Source: Lacicoccus alkaliphilus DSM 16010 (GTDB taxonomy: Bacteria; Bacillota; Bacilli; Staphylococcales; Salinicoccaceae). Taken from it: DNA of 64,000 nucleotides. A program made the translations under genes and the position numbers. The first letter of the stretch is position 1. Every line of letters begins with the position of its first letter. Location of the stretch: assembly GCF_900142805.1 (NCBI RefSeq), contig NZ_FRCF01000003.1:230262-294261 (forward strand), given 5' to 3'. The notes beneath the pieces are model-generated. The model had not been told where the DNA came from, ran no database searches, and saw nothing but the letters and a program-made list of their open reading frames with translations. Positions 8,519-17,863 of this stretch are shown here, in pieces.

Positions 8519-9268
8519 ATGATCAAGGAAATGGATCGATTTTTGGGGAATCCGTCAGGCGGTCTGGATGAGTATATTTCAAGCTATATGAAGCGGGTGC
8601 CGTTTGAGAACATCGACGTTCAGAATGAAGTGCCGATATCATTGGCGCTTGAGGACATCTTCGATAAAATCATTATATGCGGGCGCGGTGGTTTCTGTTA
8701 TGAGATGAATACGCTGTTCAGGCAATACTTGAATGCGAAAGGTTATAATGCTTACAATGTATCAGCGACCGTGAAACATCCGGACGGCTGGACGCGTGAA
8801 GGGAGCCATATGTCGACACTGGTGAAGTCGGATGACTTATATGTGGCGGATGTCGGATTCGGTGACCTGCCCTTGAAAGCCATGCCGATCAGGCCTGTTG
8901 AAGAAGCGGTCGTCATCGATGATGTGAACGGCCGGTACCGTGCAGTTGAAACAGACAGTGGATTCGAAGTGCAGAAGGATGGGGGCGAGGGGTTCGAAAC
9001 ATTGTACAGGGGCGGCTTCACACCGCGGGAAATTGAAGATTTCCAGGATAACCTGGAGTACAATCAGCATCACCCGGACTCCATATTCGTCAGGAAATTG
9101 ATTGTTACACAGCCTAAGAGTGACGGCCGCGTCTCCATGTCGGAAAGCAGCCTGACGATCACAAAGCACGGTGAAAAAGAGAAGTTTGAAGTGAACAGAC
9201 ATAATTACGGGAAGTTTTTAAATGACCACTTCAACCTCAATGTCGAAGTGAAGCGGCTTGAAAAATGA
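8519..9268 (+). CDS. Arylamine N-acetyltransferase
   Basis: 249 residues. The Cys-His-Asp catalytic triad of the NAT family is clear: Cys60 in RGGFCYE, His97 in GSHMS, Asp111 in VADVGFGD. The enzyme transfers acetyl from acetyl-CoA to arylamines or hydrazines, in the cytoplasm. AAGGAGG lies 8 bases before the ATG. Probably co-transcribed with the NHL protein upstream; a strong bidirectional terminator follows. Confidence 0.9.
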   Translation: MIKEMDRFLGNPSGGLDEYISSYMKRVPFENIDVQNEVPISLALEDIFDKIIICGRGGFCYEMNTLFRQYLNAKGYNAYNVSATVKHPDGWTREGSHMSTLVKSDDLYVADVGFGDLPLKAMPIRPVEEAVVIDDVNGRYRAVETDSGFEVQKDGGEGFETLYRGGFTPREIEDFQDNLEYNQHHPDSIFVRKLIVTQPKSDGRVSMSESSLTITKHGEKEKFEVNRHNYGKFLNDHFNLNVEVKRLEK

Positions 9269-9305
9269 GATAAGCGCACCAGCCTTATAGGCAGGTGCGC
9301 TTATC
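9269..9305. terminator. Bidirectional terminator between convergent genes
   Basis: Perfect 12-bp stem GATAAGCGCACC (9269-9280) with GGTGCGCTTATC (9294-9305). On the minus strand it is followed by a T-rich tail read from the end of the NAT gene; on the plus strand the tail is weaker. Confidence 0.8.
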
Positions 9306-9318
9306 ATTTCAATGATGA

Positions 9319-10125
9319 TTACAGTGAACTGATGCGTCCATGGTCTTCTGCCGTCAGTTCAAAGTCGAAGATATCCAGGCTCTCGGCCTGGCGGTCTTTA
9401 TTGTGGGATTTCGGGATGACGATGACCTCACGCTCAATCTGATAGCGCAGGACGACCTGGGCTGCCGTCTTGCCGTACTGTTCACCAATCTCCGAGAGAA
9501 CCTGCTCCGCTTCACCCTCGATGCCGCCGAGCGGGCCCCATGCGACGGTCGCAATGCCATTCTTGTAATTATGACCGATCAATTCATCATTCCAGTTGCC
9601 GACGTTGGACTTGATCTGATTCACAACCGGTCTGATATCTCCTTTTTCAAGGATCAGGTCGATATGCTCAGTTTCGAAATTGGAGACGCCAATTGATTTG
9701 AATACACCGCGTTCATAATAGTTTTCCAAAATGCCCCATGCTTCGAGGATTTCATCGTCATTGTCCCACGGGAAGTGGATGAGGAATGAATCGAAATAAT
9801 CCGTCTGCAGTTTCTCCAGGCTCTTTTCAATTTCAGCATGCGCCCACTCTGCGCCTTTGTAGCCATCCATCGTATTGAGCTTCGTCGTGATGAAGAAATT
9901 TTCACGTGGAACTGAAGATTTCGCGAGGCCCTCCCCGACGACTTCTTCATTGTTGTAAAGCTGTGCCGAGTCGAAATGACGGTAGCCGTTTTCAATTGCC
10001 CAGTCCACTTCCTCAGTGTCCCCCCGCAGGGTGCCTGAAAACTGATTGCCTTCCTTGCCGTAAGTGTTTGTACCGATGCCGATGATCGGGATTTCCACGG
10101 CATCATTCAATTTGATATGCTTCAT
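9319..10125 (-). CDS. Aldo/keto reductase
   Basis: 268 residues. The catalytic tetrad is seen in FDSAQLYNNE (Asp, Tyr), TTKLN (Lys) and LIHFPWD (His), on a TIM-barrel pattern. VIPKSHNKDR near the C-terminus is the NADPH-binding motif. Cytoplasmic NADPH-dependent carbonyl reductase; substrate not predictable. RBS AGGAGGAATGAC precedes the ATG. The insertion around residues 24-35 (GKEGNQFSGTLRGD) is longer than in typical 2,5-diketogluconate reductases. Confidence 0.9.
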   Translation of the reverse strand: MKHIKLNDAVEIPIIGIGTNTYGKEGNQFSGTLRGDTEEVDWAIENGYRHFDSAQLYNNEEVVGEGLAKSSVPRENFFITTKLNTMDGYKGAEWAHAEIEKSLEKLQTDYFDSFLIHFPWDNDDEILEAWGILENYYERGVFKSIGVSNFETEHIDLILEKGDIRPVVNQIKSNVGNWNDELIGHNYKNGIATVAWGPLGGIEGEAEQVLSEIGEQYGKTAAQVVLRYQIEREVIVIPKSHNKDRQAESLDIFDFELTAEDHGRISSL

Positions 10126-10189
10126 GTCATTCCTCCTATATTGTAACCCTCATATTAGCTCTACCCGGAGGTAATGACAATCAATCTGT

Positions 10190-10336
10190 TCATACTTCCC
10201 TCTCAACAGGGCTGTGCTTCTTCACCTCAGCCAGCTCGCTTTTTACCGAGAAGTGATGAAATATGGTTAGAGCAAGCACGATGGCACTGAGCATGTTGGA
10301 CAGGAGTATCCCGCATAAGAGCAGTTTATTGGTCAT
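10190..10336 (-). CDS. Small single-span membrane protein (48 aa)
   Basis: A 48-codon frame starts with ATG at 10336, with AAGAGGTGA 5-6 bases upstream. Residues 4-25 form one hydrophobic helix (LLLCGILLSNMLSAIVLALTI) and the remainder is charged (VKSELAEVKKHS). No family recognised. It lies in an otherwise empty gap between two minus-strand genes. The good ribosome site and clean membrane segment are the only support. Confidence 0.5.
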   Translation of the reverse strand: MTNKLLLCGILLSNMLSAIVLALTIFHHFSVKSELAEVKKHSPVEREV

Positions 10337-10438
10337 CAGGGTTCACCTCTTTTGACTTGGATTGACTTAATGGAGTGCATTTACATATAAGTTACCCGGC
10401 TTAATGGAGATTAAGCATGGAGTCGGAGCTGACATTTT

Positions 10439-10876
10439 TCAATAGATTCTTTCGAATGCCTCACACACCACCTTCACTTTTTCATTGAAGGTCATGCCGT
10501 GCGCGGCGTACTCTCCCTCGAAGAATTCAAGATGGACTTTGCGCCAATATCGGAGGGAGCGGTCGCCTTCGCCTTCCTTCCATGCAAAATCCTCACCGAC
10601 TTCATCGAACGGCATGACATTGACATGAGTCGTCCGTATGATGCAGACGGCTACTCCTTTCGAATCCAGGATGATGCTGAAATCGCCGGGCTTCGGCAGC
10701 GGCTCATTTTCCAGTTCGTAAAGTGCATAGGCCGATGCTGTCGCTGTCTTGATGCCTTTCAGTGTAAGTTCCGCAAGCTCATCCGGCGCAGCGCCGTACG
10801 CCCATGCGACGTATGTATCACCTTCGTGTTCCGGATGTTCCTTTAAGTATTTATTCCATAACTTTTCGGCTTCCAT
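10439..10876 (-). CDS. ASCH domain protein
   Basis: 145 residues. The pattern LTLKGIKTATASAYALYE followed by PLPKPGDFSIILDSKG and FAWKEGEGDRSLRYWRKVHLEFF is the ASCH fold of the larger bacterial subgroup. ASCH domains resemble PUA domains and bind RNA or nucleosides; some relatives are amidohydrolases acting on N4-acetylcytidine. Function here is not established. RBS AGAGGATAAGGG directly before the ATG. Confidence 0.8.
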   Translation of the reverse strand: MEAEKLWNKYLKEHPEHEGDTYVAWAYGAAPDELAELTLKGIKTATASAYALYELENEPLPKPGDFSIILDSKGVAVCIIRTTHVNVMPFDEVGEDFAWKEGEGDRSLRYWRKVHLEFFEGEYAAHGMTFNEKVKVVCEAFERIY

Positions 10877-10967
10877 CCCTTATCCTCTTTTCCCCAAAGA
10901 ATTTCTTCATGTGACATATATCGTAATCATATCACTGCTTAAGGAGATTTTCACATTGTCATGAAGA

Positions 10968-10993
10968 AAGCACTTCCCGGACGGGAAGTGCTT
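10968..10993 (-). terminator. Intrinsic terminator of the SDR gene
   Basis: AAGCACTTCCC (10968-10978) pairs perfectly with GGGAAGTGCTT (10983-10993); on the minus strand a TTTCTTC tail follows. It lies just past the stop of the short-chain dehydrogenase gene. Confidence 0.8.
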
Positions 10994-11001
10994 CAGCGTG
11001 T

Positions 11002-11718
11002 TTAAGGGTTGTTCGACCACAGGCCGGCATTTTTCAAGACGACGCGTGGGTTCAGTTTCAATTGGGCGACCATCAGTTCCGCCATATCTTCCGGCTGCAT
11101 GACTTTCTCCGGGTTACCGTCTGTAAGGTTCAGTTCGACCGCCATGTCAGTTGCGACCGTGCTCGGAGTCAGTGTCGTGACACGGATATTCTTCTTGCGC
11201 ACTTCCATCATCAATGACTCGCTCAGCCCGATGACTGCAGCTTTTGAAGCGGAATAGGCACTTGTGACGGGTCCGCCCTTCTGGCCGGCGGTGGATGAAA
11301 TGTTTATGATGTCGCCTGTTTCCCGTTCAAGCATTTCAGGCAGTACCGCACGTGTCGTGTAATATAAACCGTTCACATTGACGTTCATGATGTTCGTCCA
11401 TTCTTCAGGAGTGAGATCCATGAAGCTGCCGAACTTTGAAATTCCGGCATTGTTCACGAGTATGTCGATCGGACCGAGTGCATTGCGGATGGATTCGACC
11501 GCAGAAGTGATGGCGTCGATATCAGCAACATCGGCTGCAGCAGTCGCCGTCTGCACGTCATACTGTTCAAGCTCCTTGGCAACACGCTCCAGGTTTTCAG
11601 GCGTACGCCCGACAAGCCCGACGTGTATGCCCTCCTTGGCGAATGCGATTGCGGTTGCACGGCCGATACCGCGGCCCGCACCTGTGATGAGTGCCACTTT
11701 ACCTTCAATTTTCTGCAT
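11002..11718 (-). CDS. Short-chain dehydrogenase/reductase (FabG-like)
   Basis: 238 residues. The NAD(P)-binding TGAGRGIG motif (about 14-21), NNAG, and the catalytic Ser-Tyr-Lys (ISSTAG and YSASK) are intact. Classical SDR; probably an NADPH-dependent 3-oxoacyl reductase or general carbonyl reductase. It has the same length and a very similar C-terminal region ([11 protein letters not shown]) to the SDR at 46708-47424, so the two are paralogues. RBS AAAGGAG upstream. Confidence 0.9.
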   Translation of the reverse strand: MQKIEGKVALITGAGRGIGRATAIAFAKEGIHVGLVGRTPENLERVAKELEQYDVQTATAAADVADIDAITSAVESIRNALGPIDILVNNAGISKFGSFMDLTPEEWTNIMNVNVNGLYYTTRAVLPEMLERETGDIINISSTAGQKGGPVTSAYSASKAAVIGLSESLMMEVRKKNIRVTTLTPSTVATDMAVELNLTDGNPEKVMQPEDMAELMVAQLKLNPRVVLKNAGLWSNNP

Positions 11719-12165
11719 GTATACTGCTCCTTTACAAATTACTTTCTAATATATCTAACCACAGGAATTTCAAGTTGTGAAGAATTTCGGCTTAAGCGTC
11801 TCTCTGGCTTTGATTGGTGCCATACTCTGTAAACTTTCAAATAAACCACTATATTTATTCATTTATTTATATTTATGTAAATATTATCTTTAATTTTAAA
11901 TGTTTAACTAAAATTAGTGATGTTGCAACTATTTTGACGCCTGAATCAGAAATAAAAAAATTAATTTATGGAAGCGTTTATTTCATTATGGGGGGTATGG
12001 TTAGATAAGTGCCAGATATGCTCATGAAGGCGCTTTAGCCATTTTTCCCCCTTCAATATCACTGGTATTTATGTTAGGTTAACTAAGGTAACTTTCCGAA
12101 ACAAAATGATAATTGCGTTTATTCGGAAACATATACATAAAAAAATTTTTCTATGGAGGGATTCA
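11719..12165. other. AT-rich intergenic region upstream of the BCCT gene
   Basis: About 450 bases with lower GC than the surroundings. The only open frame (11814-12008, plus) has low-complexity composition and no ribosome site, so I see no gene. A hairpin followed by five T is at 12007-12045 (separate entry). The region probably carries the divergent promoters for the SDR and the transporter. Confidence 0.6.
12007..12045 (+). terminator. Terminator-like hairpin in the BCCT leader
   Basis: AAGTGCC (12007-12013) pairs with GGCGCTT (12029-12035, one G-U), followed 5 bases later by a T5 run. It lies 120 bases before the transporter start and is not next to a gene end on the plus strand, so it could act as an attenuator or be an isolated hairpin. 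Confidence 0.4.
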
Positions 12166-13683
12166 ATGAAAGAAAGAGCGAAACTGGACCATTTTATTTT
12201 CTGGCCGGCGATCATCGTGCTGTTGACGCTCACAGTGCTTTTAATCATTTTCCAATCTGCCGCAGAACCATTTTTGAATGACATATTATCCGGCATCAAT
12301 ACGCGGATGGACTGGATTTTCCAATTCATGACCTTCGGGTTGTTCATTTTACTGTTATGGATTTCTTTCGGAAAATACGGAAAGGTGAAAATGGGGCTGG
12401 GCAGACCCAGGTTCAATAACTTCAGTTATGGGGCGATGCTTTTCTGTGCCGGTATGGGTACAAGCATCATGTTCTGGTCGATCATCGAACCGATGTATTA
12501 TTTCCAGGGCCCGCCGTTCGGCTTTGAACCGGGCAGCGACACCGCAGCGGAATGGGCCGTGGCCTACGGCATGTTCCACTGGGGCATTTCCGCCTGGGCG
12601 ATCTATGCATTCCCGACGATCGTCATTGCGTATTCATTTTATAATAAGCAGAACAAATCACTTAAAGTCAGTCAGGCCGTCAAAGGGGCACTCGGTAAGT
12701 ATTCGGACGGGATCATCGGTAAGATCATCGATATCCTTGTCATATGGAGCCTGGTCGGCGGGCTGGGCACATCGCTCGGGCTCGGGGTGCCGATGGTTTC
12801 TGCCGGCATCGGGCACCTCTTCGGTGTGGAACAGTCGATTGCACTCAGCATCGTCATCATGGTCATCTGGGCAGTCATATACATCACAAGTGCCTCACTC
12901 GGACTGGATAAAGGCATACGCAAACTGAGTAACCTGAACGTCTATCTTGCGCTTGCGCTTGCGATTTTTGTCATCATAGCAGGGCCGACCGGTTTCATAC
13001 TGACATATTTCACAGACAGCTTCGGCATCATGGCCCAGAACTTCCTGAGAATGAGCTTCTATACCGATGCGATCGGCGGGGGAGGATTCCCGCAGGCATG
13101 GACGGTCTTCTACTGGGCATGGTTCGCAGCCACTGCACTGTTCATGGGATTGTTCATCGCGCGTATTTCAAAAGGGCGTACATTGAAGAGCATGATCCTG
13201 CATATACTCGGCTGGGGATCACTCGGCAGTTGGCTGTATTTTGCGATATTCGGCGGTTACACCATTAACCTGCAGCAGACGGGTGAATTGGATGTCACGG
13301 GCAGCATGGCGGAAGTGGGGGACGCCTCCACAATAATCAATGTGCTCGAAACACTGCCGGCGAGCTATATTGCGATACTGTTCTTCGTCGTACTCGGCTT
13401 CATCTTCCTTGCGACGTCGCTTGACTCCGCGTCCTATATACTCGCTTCAACCGCTTCAATCAAAGTCGGTGACGGCATTGAGCCGCCGGCATGGCATACG
13501 ATCCTTTGGGGTCTCATCATGGCGCTCCTGTCCATCTCACTCCTCCTGATCGGCGGATTGAATGTAGTGCAGACATCTGCTGTGGTCGTCGCTGTTCCGG
13601 TCGTCATCATCTATTTGCTGCTGTTCATTTCACTGATGAAATGGCTGAAGAACGACGAACATATTTACGAGGAGGAGAAATAA
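12166..13683 (+). CDS. BCCT family betaine/choline/carnitine transporter
   Basis: 505 residues from the ATG at 12166 (GGAGGGATTCA upstream); an in-frame ATG at 12106 has no ribosome site. Twelve hydrophobic segments; the FHWGISAWAIYAFP block at about residues 140-153 is the BCCT signature around the aromatic substrate box. Imports quaternary amines with sodium or protons, typically as osmoprotectants. The next gene, a CocE-type hydrolase, starts directly after the stop, so the substrate may be an ester or amide processed by it. A second BCCT gene is at 44616-46169. Confidence 0.92.
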   Translation: MKERAKLDHFIFWPAIIVLLTLTVLLIIFQSAAEPFLNDILSGINTRMDWIFQFMTFGLFILLLWISFGKYGKVKMGLGRPRFNNFSYGAMLFCAGMGTSIMFWSIIEPMYYFQGPPFGFEPGSDTAAEWAVAYGMFHWGISAWAIYAFPTIVIAYSFYNKQNKSLKVSQAVKGALGKYSDGIIGKIIDILVIWSLVGGLGTSLGLGVPMVSAGIGHLFGVEQSIALSIVIMVIWAVIYITSASLGLDKGIRKLSNLNVYLALALAIFVIIAGPTGFILTYFTDSFGIMAQNFLRMSFYTDAIGGGGFPQAWTVFYWAWFAATALFMGLFIARISKGRTLKSMILHILGWGSLGSWLYFAIFGGYTINLQQTGELDVTGSMAEVGDASTIINVLETLPASYIAILFFVVLGFIFLATSLDSASYILASTASIKVGDGIEPPAWHTILWGLIMALLSISLLLIGGLNVVQTSAVVVAVPVVIIYLLLFISLMKWLKNDEHIYEEEK

Positions 13684-15687
13684 TTGGGCGTATTCGATGT
13701 AGATTATAATAAAATCCAAGAGAGGACGGACTTTCCATATGAAGTGGTAACCACCCACCATACATGGATAGAAATGTCCGACGGCACAAAGCTTTCCGCC
13801 AAAATGTGGCAGCCGAAAAGCATGGAACAGACCAAGGGGACGGTACTTGAGTACCTCCCTTACAGGAAGGATGAATTCACGGCACTCCGTGATGAAATCC
13901 GGCATAAGTATTTCGCAGGGATGGGATATACGTCCGTCCGTGTGGATATCAGGGGCACGGGGGACTCCGAAGGCATCATCGAAGACGAATATCCGAAACA
14001 GGAGCAGGATGATGCCCTCGATATCATTGCATGGATCGAGAACCAGGACTGGTCGAACGGGTCTGTCGCCATGATCGGCAAGTCCTGGGGCGGATTCAAC
14101 GGCCTCCAGCTTGCAGCACTCCAGCCGAAGGCGCTGAAGACGATCATCACGTTATGTTCCACGGATGACCGTTACGCGGATGACGTGCATTACAGAGGCG
14201 GTACGATGATGGCATCCGACATGCTCTGGTGGGCATCGACGATGTTTGCATATAACGCAAGACCGCCGTTTCCAAAGCATGTGGGCGAGAGATGGTATGA
14301 CATGTGGCTCGACCGCATGGAAAATACACCGCCGTTCGTGGAAGCATGGGTGTCCCACCAGGCACGCGATGACTACTGGAAGCACGGTTCGGTGGGTGAA
14401 GACTACAGTGCGATCCAGATTCCGGTCCTGACCATGGGCGGCTGGGCGGACGGTTATACGAATCCTTTATTCCGCCTGATGGACAACCTCGATGTACCTA
14501 AAAAAGGCATCGTCGGCCCATGGGCGCATGAATTCCCCGATATGGCGATCCCAGGCCCGCAGATGGGCTACCTTCAGGAAGTCACCGAGTGGCTCGACCG
14601 CTGGATGATCGATGAAGGGGACCGGGAGAATCATAAGGATGAGTTCCTCGTCTATGTACAGGACGGTGTGAAGCCCGCAACGACCTATGACTACAGGGAA
14701 GGCAGATGGTTGAACCTCTATGATGAAGAAGCGGAGAGGGTGGATATACTGAGGGACATCACCGGGGAAGTGGAATTGCTGAACCGCCAGCATCACGGTT
14801 TGTACTCGGGCGTATTCTGTCCATTCGGTCAGGAAGGGGACCTCCCGGATGATCAGAGGATCGAGAACGCGCTTGCTACATCGTTCATGCTTCCGAAACA
14901 GGATGAGCATCTGAACATCGTCGGCCAGGCGGTCGCAAAAGTCCGTGTGAAATCCGAACAGGCGAAGGCGAACCTGCATGTGAGGGTGACGGATGTGCAT
15001 CCGACCGGTGAGAAGACGCTTGTGACGAAGGGCCAGCTCAATCTGAATCATTATAAGAGCCATGAATTCCCTGAAGACCTGCCGGCCGGTGAATACATCG
15101 ACGTGGAGATCCCGCTTGATGTCATCGGCTATCAGATAGAGGCGGGCCACAATATCGAAATTTCCATATCACCAACGTACTGGCCGCAGGTATGGCCGGA
15201 TGCGGAACTGGCGGACCTCAGTGTCGATCTCGACAGGACGGCACTACTTGTACCGGTCATCAATGATTTCAAGGAAGCCCGGTTGAAGCACGAACAGTCC
15301 GAGACCGCTTCACCACTTGAGAAGGAAATCCTCAGGGAAGGTTACAGGACGCGCAATGTCGTGAAAAAGCTCACGACGGACGAATGGGTGCTCGATGATT
15401 TCTCCGATGAAGGATTGCGCACACTGACCGATACGAACATCACTTACGGTTCTACGAACCACAACGTCTATACGATCAGGGAGAATGATCCGTTATCCGC
15501 AAAAGTTGAATGTGACTGGACGGTCGTGGTGAAGGATGATGACATCGACACAGAAGTCGTCACGAAAAGCATCATGAGCTGTGACGCGGAGAATTACTAT
15601 CTCTTCAATGAAATGACTGGTTACCACAACGGTGAGGAATGCTTCCATAAAACGTGGGAGAAGACGGTCCCGAGATATTACACGTAA
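13684..15687 (+). CDS. CocE/NonD family (S15) hydrolase
   Basis: 667 residues from a TTG immediately after the BCCT stop, with GAGGAGGAG as ribosome site. The alpha/beta-hydrolase triad reads Ser134 (GKSWGG), Asp256 (GGWADGY) and His282 (GPWAHEF). A C-terminal beta-rich domain (about 380-560, with YWPQVWPDAEL) is typical of the CocE/X-Pro dipeptidyl-peptidase family. No signal peptide, so it acts on intracellular substrate. Strict adjacency to the transporter suggests it cleaves an imported ester or amide of a quaternary amine; that is inference. Confidence 0.88.
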   Translation: MGVFDVDYNKIQERTDFPYEVVTTHHTWIEMSDGTKLSAKMWQPKSMEQTKGTVLEYLPYRKDEFTALRDEIRHKYFAGMGYTSVRVDIRGTGDSEGIIEDEYPKQEQDDALDIIAWIENQDWSNGSVAMIGKSWGGFNGLQLAALQPKALKTIITLCSTDDRYADDVHYRGGTMMASDMLWWASTMFAYNARPPFPKHVGERWYDMWLDRMENTPPFVEAWVSHQARDDYWKHGSVGEDYSAIQIPVLTMGGWADGYTNPLFRLMDNLDVPKKGIVGPWAHEFPDMAIPGPQMGYLQEVTEWLDRWMIDEGDRENHKDEFLVYVQDGVKPATTYDYREGRWLNLYDEEAERVDILRDITGEVELLNRQHHGLYSGVFCPFGQEGDLPDDQRIENALATSFMLPKQDEHLNIVGQAVAKVRVKSEQAKANLHVRVTDVHPTGEKTLVTKGQLNLNHYKSHEFPEDLPAGEYIDVEIPLDVIGYQIEAGHNIEISISPTYWPQVWPDAELADLSVDLDRTALLVPVINDFKEARLKHEQSETASPLEKEILREGYRTRNVVKKLTTDEWVLDDFSDEGLRTLTDTNITYGSTNHNVYTIRENDPLSAKVECDWTVVVKDDDIDTEVVTKSIMSCDAENYYLFNEMTGYHNGEECFHKTWEKTVPRYYT

Positions 15688-15691
15688 CGTG

Positions 15692-15722
15692 AAAAGAGGA
15701 ATCCACCGGATTCCTCTTTTTT
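15692..15722. terminator. Bidirectional terminator
   Basis: AAAAGAGGAATCC (15692-15704) and GGATTCCTCTTTT (15708-15720) form a perfect 13-bp stem with a 3-base loop and flanking T/A runs. Serves the CocE gene and the convergent toxin-antitoxin operon. Confidence 0.9.
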
Positions 15723-15991
15723 CATGGCTGATAGATATCTTTTCTATGTCCCAAGTCGATTAATGCAATCACTAATTCCTCATCTTCTATCCTGGCAATG
15801 ATTCTATAATCGCCAACCCTGTAACGCCAGAAACCTTTATAATCACCTGTCAGAAATTTGCCATGCTTCCTTGGGTCATTTGTCCCATCCAGATTTTTAC
15901 TGATCCAAGAGATTAACAAAGCACTTGTTTTTTTGTCCATTTTCTTTAACTTTTTCAGAGCTCTTTTCTCAATCTTCAATTCATATTTCAT
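15722..15991 (-). CDS. RelE/ParE superfamily toxin
   Basis: 89 residues from the ATG at 15991. The pattern KIEKRALKKLKKMDKK, then GDYKGFWRYRVGDYRIIARIEDEELVIALIDLGHRKDIY, is the RelE/ParE fold with the conserved YRVGDYRI strand and the C-terminal GHRKDIY. RelE members cleave mRNA on the ribosome, while ParE poisons gyrase; the C-terminal HRKDIY favours RelE. It overlaps the antitoxin stop by 11 bases, so the pair is translationally coupled. Intact, unlike the module at 6.9 kb. Confidence 0.9.
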   Translation of the reverse strand: MKYELKIEKRALKKLKKMDKKTSALLISWISKNLDGTNDPRKHGKFLTGDYKGFWRYRVGDYRIIARIEDEELVIALIDLGHRKDIYQP

Positions 15992-16214
15992 CGGAAAGAC
16001 CCAGCTCTGCCTTAGCCTCTTCCCATGAGACGAATTCAGTATCATCATCTTCCATTATCTCCACGGCTTTCTTGTACATCTCTCTGTCGATTTCTTCATC
16101 GAGTTTTTCTGAAATGATTTCTCTAATATAAGCGGACATATTCGTGTTTTTGGCCTCGACAATGCCACGGAGGATTTCTTCCTCTTCCTTATCTAATCGT
16201 ATGGTAATACTCAT
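15981..16214 (-). CDS. Ribbon-helix-helix antitoxin (DUF6290/RelB-like)
   Basis: 77 residues from the ATG at 16214, directly behind GGAGGTGTGGTC. The N-terminal SITIRLDKEEEEILRGIVEA is the RHH DNA-binding strand-helix; NMSAYIREIISEKLDEE completes it; the acidic tail (EDDDTEFVSWEEAKAELGL) would wrap the toxin. Neutralises the downstream toxin and probably represses the shared promoter. A longer frame start at 16271 lacks a ribosome site. Confidence 0.9.
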   Translation of the reverse strand: MSITIRLDKEEEEILRGIVEAKNTNMSAYIREIISEKLDEEIDREMYKKAVEIMEDDDTEFVSWEEAKAELGLSDEI

Positions 16215-16285
16215 GACCACACCTCCGATATTTTGTAAGACAATTGTAGCACGACAATGAGTTTTCCTCAAAAACTTTAACTTTT

Positions 16286-17680
16286 TTAGACGATAAGCGC
16301 AATCATCGCAATCAGGATGCCGGTGAGGCCCATCCTGACCGAAAATCCGATGTTCATTTTAGTGATCCTGTATGGGTTGATGCCCATGCTCTGCGCGGTC
16401 ATGGTCGCATTGATGCCGTATGGCGCGGCGGCGGATATGCTCATGCCGCAGACGACCATGGTGATGCTGATGGAGAGGGCATTTTCAGGCGTCAGTACGG
16501 GGATCAGCACTTCTGCCAGTATCGCGAGTGTCGCGACCGGGTGGACACCGACCATGGCGAGGCCGTAGATCACTGCCATGATCAGCAGCAGTATCAGTAT
16601 CAGGAATGAATCGACATAACCGAACACCTGCTGCATCATATCCGGGACAGCGCTGCTGTTGAAACCGCCGGAGAAGATGCCGAGTGACAGGAAGAGCACC
16701 GAGAAGTTCTGCATATGATTGTTGTGTTCCTTCCACGTCTTCCAGCCGGTTCTCATGAATATCGGCAGACGCTTCATGACGAATGCCGCTGCAAAGGAGA
16801 ACGGAATGATGATCAATGCAATCGTCATGACGAAACCGAGTTCCGAATTCGTATTGAAGAACATCACCGTGATGAGGAAACTGACCAGCAGGACCAGCAT
16901 TTTGATGATGGATTTTCGAAGCGCCCTACTGTCTATTTCATCGAACGGTGCTTCAATGGTGATCCCCCTGAACTCGCGACGGGTCAGGAAGACTTCGGTC
17001 ATTCCGACAATTATGGAAGTCACAAGCAGCCACGGCAGCAGTGTGAAGTAGGAGACCCCGGTCGAGTCGACCGTAAGCCCCACGATGACTTCGAGCGGAC
17101 TCCATATGACTGCAAGCGAAAATGCCCGGAGGGTCGCTTTGATGATGAATTCATTCCGGAAGCTTTCCGTTGAATTTTTGAACAGGTTGCGTAAAACATT
17201 CTGGATGATGTAGATGGCGGAGATGTTCAGGAAGACCGCTAGGAAGTAAGAAGTGACGACACTTCTGCCATAGATATTCTCCACCCTGTTCGCCCGGTCC
17301 TGTATCATATCCGTGATGCTTGCATCAAGGCCGCCGACTCTCACGACCGTGCCGATCCACGGCAGGACGCTGAAAAACAGGAGAAGCGGAAGGTTGCTTG
17401 TCGTGTTGCCGATGATTTCACCGGCACTCCCGCCGGAAGTGAGTGTGAATAAAGTCCCAACGACAATGAAAAGTCCGCCGATCATTTTGAACAGCCTGGA
17501 GGAGAACATCCAGGAGATGACCAGTACACCGACAGCCAGGTAATCCACGAAGCCTCGAAGAACTTCGATGCCGCTGAAGAAATAGAAGAGGAAAAGGATG
17601 AACAGGACGGCATATATATAATAGAAGTGCCTTAACAGAGTCTGGTTATGTAGGATATTCAATATAAAACCTGCTTTCAT
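16286..17680 (-). CDS. Polytopic membrane protein, transporter-like, substrate unknown
   Basis: 464 residues from the ATG at 17680 (start uncertain: no good ribosome site; in-frame ATG at 17761 also possible). At least eleven hydrophobic segments. The C-terminal half contains VGVHPVATLAILAEVL and ISAAAPYGINATMTAQSMG, resembling the re-entrant regions of ion-transporter-superfamily carriers. The divergent gene at 17864 has the same layout (FSVHPVITITIASLAVL, then MSPFTGVNLLMSS), so the two are distant paralogues. I do not recognise the family by name and infer only secondary transport. Confidence 0.65.
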   Translation of the reverse strand: MKAGFILNILHNQTLLRHFYYIYAVLFILFLFYFFSGIEVLRGFVDYLAVGVLVISWMFSSRLFKMIGGLFIVVGTLFTLTSGGSAGEIIGNTTSNLPLLLFFSVLPWIGTVVRVGGLDASITDMIQDRANRVENIYGRSVVTSYFLAVFLNISAIYIIQNVLRNLFKNSTESFRNEFIIKATLRAFSLAVIWSPLEVIVGLTVDSTGVSYFTLLPWLLVTSIIVGMTEVFLTRREFRGITIEAPFDEIDSRALRKSIIKMLVLLVSFLITVMFFNTNSELGFVMTIALIIIPFSFAAAFVMKRLPIFMRTGWKTWKEHNNHMQNFSVLFLSLGIFSGGFNSSAVPDMMQQVFGYVDSFLILILLLIMAVIYGLAMVGVHPVATLAILAEVLIPVLTPENALSISITMVVCGMSISAAAPYGINATMTAQSMGINPYRITKMNIGFSVRMGLTGILIAMIALIV

Positions 17681-17863
17681 GACAATTGTCCATAAGATAT
17701 TATCAATATTTCCATTAATTATATGACAGATATGAGACCTTTTACAGAGTTCTTTAATCATTCTATAAAAACAGGCCTGATTTTAGTATGACTGATCCGT
17801 TTACTATCCTGTTCTTCTTAAATACGCTATGATGAAATCAAAACCCGATTAAGGAAGATACAT

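Noticed and set aside
11814..12008. 64-codon frame in the AT-rich leader of the BCCT gene
   Set aside because: Low-complexity composition, no ribosome site, and it ends within the terminator-like hairpin.
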